The notes below the pieces were generated by a model, which had not been told where the DNA came from, searched no databases, and worked only from the letters and a program-made list of their open reading frames with translations. The position numbers and the translations under genes were made by a program. Below, piece by piece: positions 4,160 to 6,745 of a stretch of 6,745 bases of DNA. This stretch comes from Planctomycetota bacterium (GTDB lineage: Bacteria; Planctomycetota; Planctomycetia; Isosphaerales; Isosphaeraceae), in assembly GCA_021807585.1 (NCBI GenBank), contig JAKBCQ010000144.1, positions 1 to 6,745 of the forward strand. Direction: 5' to 3'. The stretch's first letter is position 1. Each line of letters begins with the position of its first letter.

Positions 4160-6088
4160 ATGTGTTTCGGCCATGAGAGTTCATACCGGCTGTTTCGTTC
4201 GGTTTCGGCGATGTTGGCGATTCTCACGGGGATCGGCTGGATCGCGGTCGACGCGGCACGCGCCGAGCCCGATCCGAATTCGTACTGGAACGTGAACGAC
4301 GTACACGCCGGGATGAAGGGTGAAGGCTGGACGGTATTGGTGGGAACGAAGCCCGAGAAGTTCACGGCCGAGGTGCTGGGGGTTCTTAAGGACGTCAATC
4401 CTGGTCGCGACATGGTGTTATGTCGGTTGAAGGGGTGCGATCTTGAGCACGCCGGGATTGTTCAGGGGATGAGCGGAAGCCCGATATACATCGACGGTAA
4501 GTTATTGGGTGCGGTCGCTTACGCGTGGGAGTTTGCCAAGGATCCGATCGCGGGGGTGACTCCGTTTTGCCAGATGGTTCAGTTTGTTCGATCGAGCGAC
4601 AAGCGGATCGCGGCTGAGGCGGGGGGTAAGGAGGGCGCCGCGGGGGGCGATTCGCCGAGGTCCGCGATGCTTGGTCGGATTGAGGACGATTTACTTGTGG
4701 TTGATTCCGCCGGTCCTCGCCCCGGCGCGGCGTTGACCGGCGCGACGGCGGCGGGCGGCGGGGGTATGGCGGGGATGCGGGCGATCGGCACGCCGCTTTC
4801 GGCGCGTGGATTTTCGCCGCGTGCGACGGCTTTTTTGAACGATCGGCTTGGACCGTTGGGGATGGCCGCGGGTCCCGGGGGCGGGGCGACGGATCAAATC
4901 ATCAAAGAAGAAGGAGATAAACCGTTCGTCCCGGGAGCGCCGCTGACGATCGCGATGGTGACGGGGGATTTCGATATTTCGGGAATCGGTACCGTGACGC
5001 ACGTCGAGGGGAATCGCGTGTACGGTTTCGGACATCCGATGCTGGGGCTGGGAACGTGTGATTTACCGTTAATGACGGGATATATTCACACTGTTTATCC
5101 GCGAGCGAGCGTGAGTATGAAGATGGGATCGCCGCTTAAGATCGTGGGCGTGTTGGATACCGACGTAAGCACTTGTGTCGCGGGTCGAATCGGTCCCAAG
5201 CCCGATTTGCTGCCGATGTCGGCGCTTGTGAAGGTGGGACGGTATTCGGAGCCGAAGACGTTTCATGTGCAGATCGTCCGCGAGCCGAATTTATTGCCGA
5301 CGTTCGTCATGTCGGTGCTGGCGAACGCGATTGACACCGAGGGGAATCTTCCCGAGGAATTCACGGCGAATTTGAAGGCGACGATCAAGCTTAAGGATCA
5401 GCGGTCGATCGCGATTGAGGACCGGCTGAGCGGGGCGCGGTTTTCGGGTCCGATGGGGGCGCCGTCGCTCTTTGGGACGATCGCTGCGACGGTCAATCTG
5501 TTATCGCGGAACGACATGGCGCCGGTGCGGATCGAATCGATCGATTGCTCGATCGAGATCGAACGCGGCAGGACCGACGCGACGATCGAAGCGTTCCAGG
5601 TCGATTCGGATCGGCTCGAGCCGGGTCAAACGCTCAAGGGGACGGTTATTCTCAAGCCGTTCAAAGCGGAACGCGTCGCCGTTCCTGTGACGCTCGCGCT
5701 TCCCGCGGATCTCCCCGAGGGAAAATACGAGGCGACGGTTTGCGACGTCGTCAACGCGATCCGCCGCACGCTCCACGACGAGCCTCGATTGATGTCGCCG
5801 ACGAGTCTCAACGGCGTGCTCGAGATCATCCGGCTTCAAACCGAGGTGAAGCATACCGAACTTTCGATGCGACTGGCGCTTCGCGATCAGGGGATCGCGA
5901 TCGAGGGTCGGCCGCTGCCGAATCTTCCCTCGAGCGTTCGAGCCGTGTTTTTGAACTCGAAACAATCGTCCGAAACCCCGGTTCATTCCGAACTCGTGGT
6001 CTCGACAGGAACGCCTTATGTGATCGAAGGGACGCGTTCGTTGCGGATCGAGGTCGTCAAGAACCGAGCCGTGACGACGAACGATTAA
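4160..6088 (+). CDS. Exported SpoIVB-type (S55) peptidase-like protein, permuted
   Basis: A 642-residue protein. Residues 1-35 are a signal peptide (RLFR, hydrophobic 14-30, cleavage after ARA). Residues ~42-140 hold GIVQGMSGSPI (99-109) followed by GKLLGAVAYAW, the nucleophile region of S55 peptidases, with Ser105 the likely nucleophile by analogy with GxSGxP. Residues ~150-250 are a Gly/Ala-rich linker. Residues ~268-360 hold GIGTVTHVEGNRVYGFGHPM (275-294), the histidine region, with His292. Residues ~452-642 are a beta-rich tail, perhaps Ig-like. SpoIVB of sporulating Firmicutes is a chymotrypsin-like serine peptidase that signals across a membrane; there the histidine precedes the serine, here the order is reversed. 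No PDZ domain is obvious. The protein should act outside the cytoplasmic membrane; substrate unknown and activity unproven. It is transcribed divergently from the porin and ends in a strong terminator. Confidence 0.87.
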   Translation: MCFGHESSYRLFRSVSAMLAILTGIGWIAVDAARAEPDPNSYWNVNDVHAGMKGEGWTVLVGTKPEKFTAEVLGVLKDVNPGRDMVLCRLKGCDLEHAGIVQGMSGSPIYIDGKLLGAVAYAWEFAKDPIAGVTPFCQMVQFVRSSDKRIAAEAGGKEGAAGGDSPRSAMLGRIEDDLLVVDSAGPRPGAALTGATAAGGGGMAGMRAIGTPLSARGFSPRATAFLNDRLGPLGMAAGPGGGATDQIIKEEGDKPFVPGAPLTIAMVTGDFDISGIGTVTHVEGNRVYGFGHPMLGLGTCDLPLMTGYIHTVYPRASVSMKMGSPLKIVGVLDTDVSTCVAGRIGPKPDLLPMSALVKVGRYSEPKTFHVQIVREPNLLPTFVMSVLANAIDTEGNLPEEFTANLKATIKLKDQRSIAIEDRLSGARFSGPMGAPSLFGTIAATVNLLSRNDMAPVRIESIDCSIEIERGRTDATIEAFQVDSDRLEPGQTLKGTVILKPFKAERVAVPVTLALPADLPEGKYEATVCDVVNAIRRTLHDEPRLMSPTSLNGVLEIIRLQTEVKHTELSMRLALRDQGIAIEGRPLPNLPSSVRAVFLNSKQSSETPVHSELVVSTGTPYVIEGTRSLRIEVVKNRAVTTND

Positions 6089-6102
6089 TATTCGGACGGT
6101 GC

Positions 6103-6138
6103 GCCGCGATCTCGGAAATGATCGCGGCCTCTTTTTTT
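6103..6138 (+). terminator. Intrinsic terminator of the S55 gene
   Basis: A perfect 9-bp stem, GCCGCGATC (6103-6111) with GATCGCGGC (6120-6128), closes an 8-nt loop and is followed after CTC by seven T (6132-6138). It begins 14 nt past the TAA. The reverse strand has no T-run, so it works rightward only, and it separates this transcript from the next gene. Confidence 0.92.
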
Positions 6139-6175
6139 ATTCCATATGAACAAGTATTAATTCAAAGAGTATTTT

Positions 6176-6745
6176 ATGCCGATGACGTGGAAAAAGCTTG
6201 CGAAGGCGTCGATCAAGACCGAACGGCGTTTTGCCGTCGAGGGTTCGGCCTGGGCGGCGGGGCCGGCGTCAGGTCGATCGACGGCGGTTGATTCTTTGAT
6301 TCGAGTCGGCGGTCGCCGTTTTTTTTGGAATCGGATCGGGGTCTCGGCGACGGTTTTGGCGGTTTTGGCGGGCTTGACCGCGACGGCGCGGGGGTCGAAG
6401 GTTGAAACGTGGAAGGTGGATAATCAGGCGTCGTTTTTCAAGGGGAAGCGTGAGCGGGTGATCGTCTCGGATACGGGGCGCGTTCGGCTGAGCCTTGGGC
6501 TCGCGGGGGATCACGCCAAGGGGCTGAGCGCGCGGCGTGTTTGGAAGCTCGCGCGGACCGACGACGGTTCGATTTACGCCGCGACAGGGGACGAGGGGAA
6601 GGTTTTCAAGCTCGTGCCCAAAACCGACGCGTGGACGACCGTACTCGACGCCGCCGATACCCAAATCTTTAGCCTTGCGGTTCTAGCCGACGGCAAGGTG
6701 ATGGCTGGAACGGGCGCCGGAGGGCAGGTGATCGACGTCACCTCG
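6176..6745 (+). CDS. Exported beta-propeller-like protein, N-terminal part (3' end outside window)
   Basis: The frame opens at ATG 6176 and is still open at the window end, giving 190 residues. Residues 1-48 are polar and basic. Residues 49-71 are a hydrophobic export segment preceded by GGRRFFW, which fits the twin-arginine pattern RRxF, so Tat or Sec export with an unusually long n-region is likely. From about residue 120 there are two blade-like repeats: VWKLARTDDGSIYAATGDEGKVFKL (written as VWKLARTDDG at 122-131, then IYAATGDEGKVFKL to 146) and IFSLAVLADGKVMAGTGAGGQVIDV (164-188, aligned on L..DGK/S.xA.TG..G.V). This pattern is typical of beta-propellers of the WD40/YVTN kind, which bind partners rather than catalyse. 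The upstream SD is weak (AAAGAG). A TTG at 6296 just before the RR segment would give a more normal signal peptide. The terminator 37 bp upstream implies its own promoter, which I could not identify. Confidence 0.75.
   Translation, partial: MPMTWKKLAKASIKTERRFAVEGSAWAAGPASGRSTAVDSLIRVGGRRFFWNRIGVSATVLAVLAGLTATARGSKVETWKVDNQASFFKGKRERVIVSDTGRVRLSLGLAGDHAKGLSARRVWKLARTDDGSIYAATGDEGKVFKLVPKTDAWTTVLDAADTQIFSLAVLADGKVMAGTGAGGQVIDVTS

Overview
The window reads as chromosomal DNA from a GC-rich Gram-negative-type bacterium. A planctomycete, possibly of the Isosphaeraceae, is the best fit. This rests on family resemblance and style (a porin with a long coiled-coil/Pro-rich front end, an exported SpoIVB-type S55 protein with a C-terminal beta-rich tail, an exported beta-propeller gene, roughly 60% GC by eye); no marker gene is present. 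There are no rRNA, tRNA, CRISPR or insertion-sequence features that I can see.

Layout: (1) 1-695, plus strand: the 3' end of an SMC/YhaN-like ATPase gene that begins outside the window. (2) 696-790: a short gap between convergent genes. (3) 791-3253, minus strand: an 820-residue OprO/OprP-like outer-membrane porin with signal peptide, periplasmic coiled coil, long disordered linker and C-terminal beta-barrel. (4) 3254-4159: an unusually long (about 900 bp) non-coding region between divergent genes. It is rich in inverted repeats, short direct repeats and a recurring GGTAAG...GAAATGA-type motif, and has one good sigma70-like promoter facing right. (5) 4160-6088, plus strand: an exported 642-residue protein with the two sequence hallmarks of SpoIVB (S55) serine peptidases, but in swapped order. 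(6) 6103-6138: a textbook intrinsic terminator. (7) 6176 to the window end, plus strand: the start of an exported beta-propeller-like protein whose 3' end is missing.

The genes do not form one obvious pathway. Porin, S55-like protein and propeller protein are all predicted to leave the cytoplasm, so the right three quarters of the window is envelope-related; the ATPase fragment belongs to a DNA-metabolism type of family. The porin and S55 gene diverge from the large intergenic region and could share control elements there, while the terminator separates the S55 gene from the propeller gene. The two points most worth a second look are the permuted S55 architecture and the structured intergenic region. 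I see no clearly new multi-gene system.
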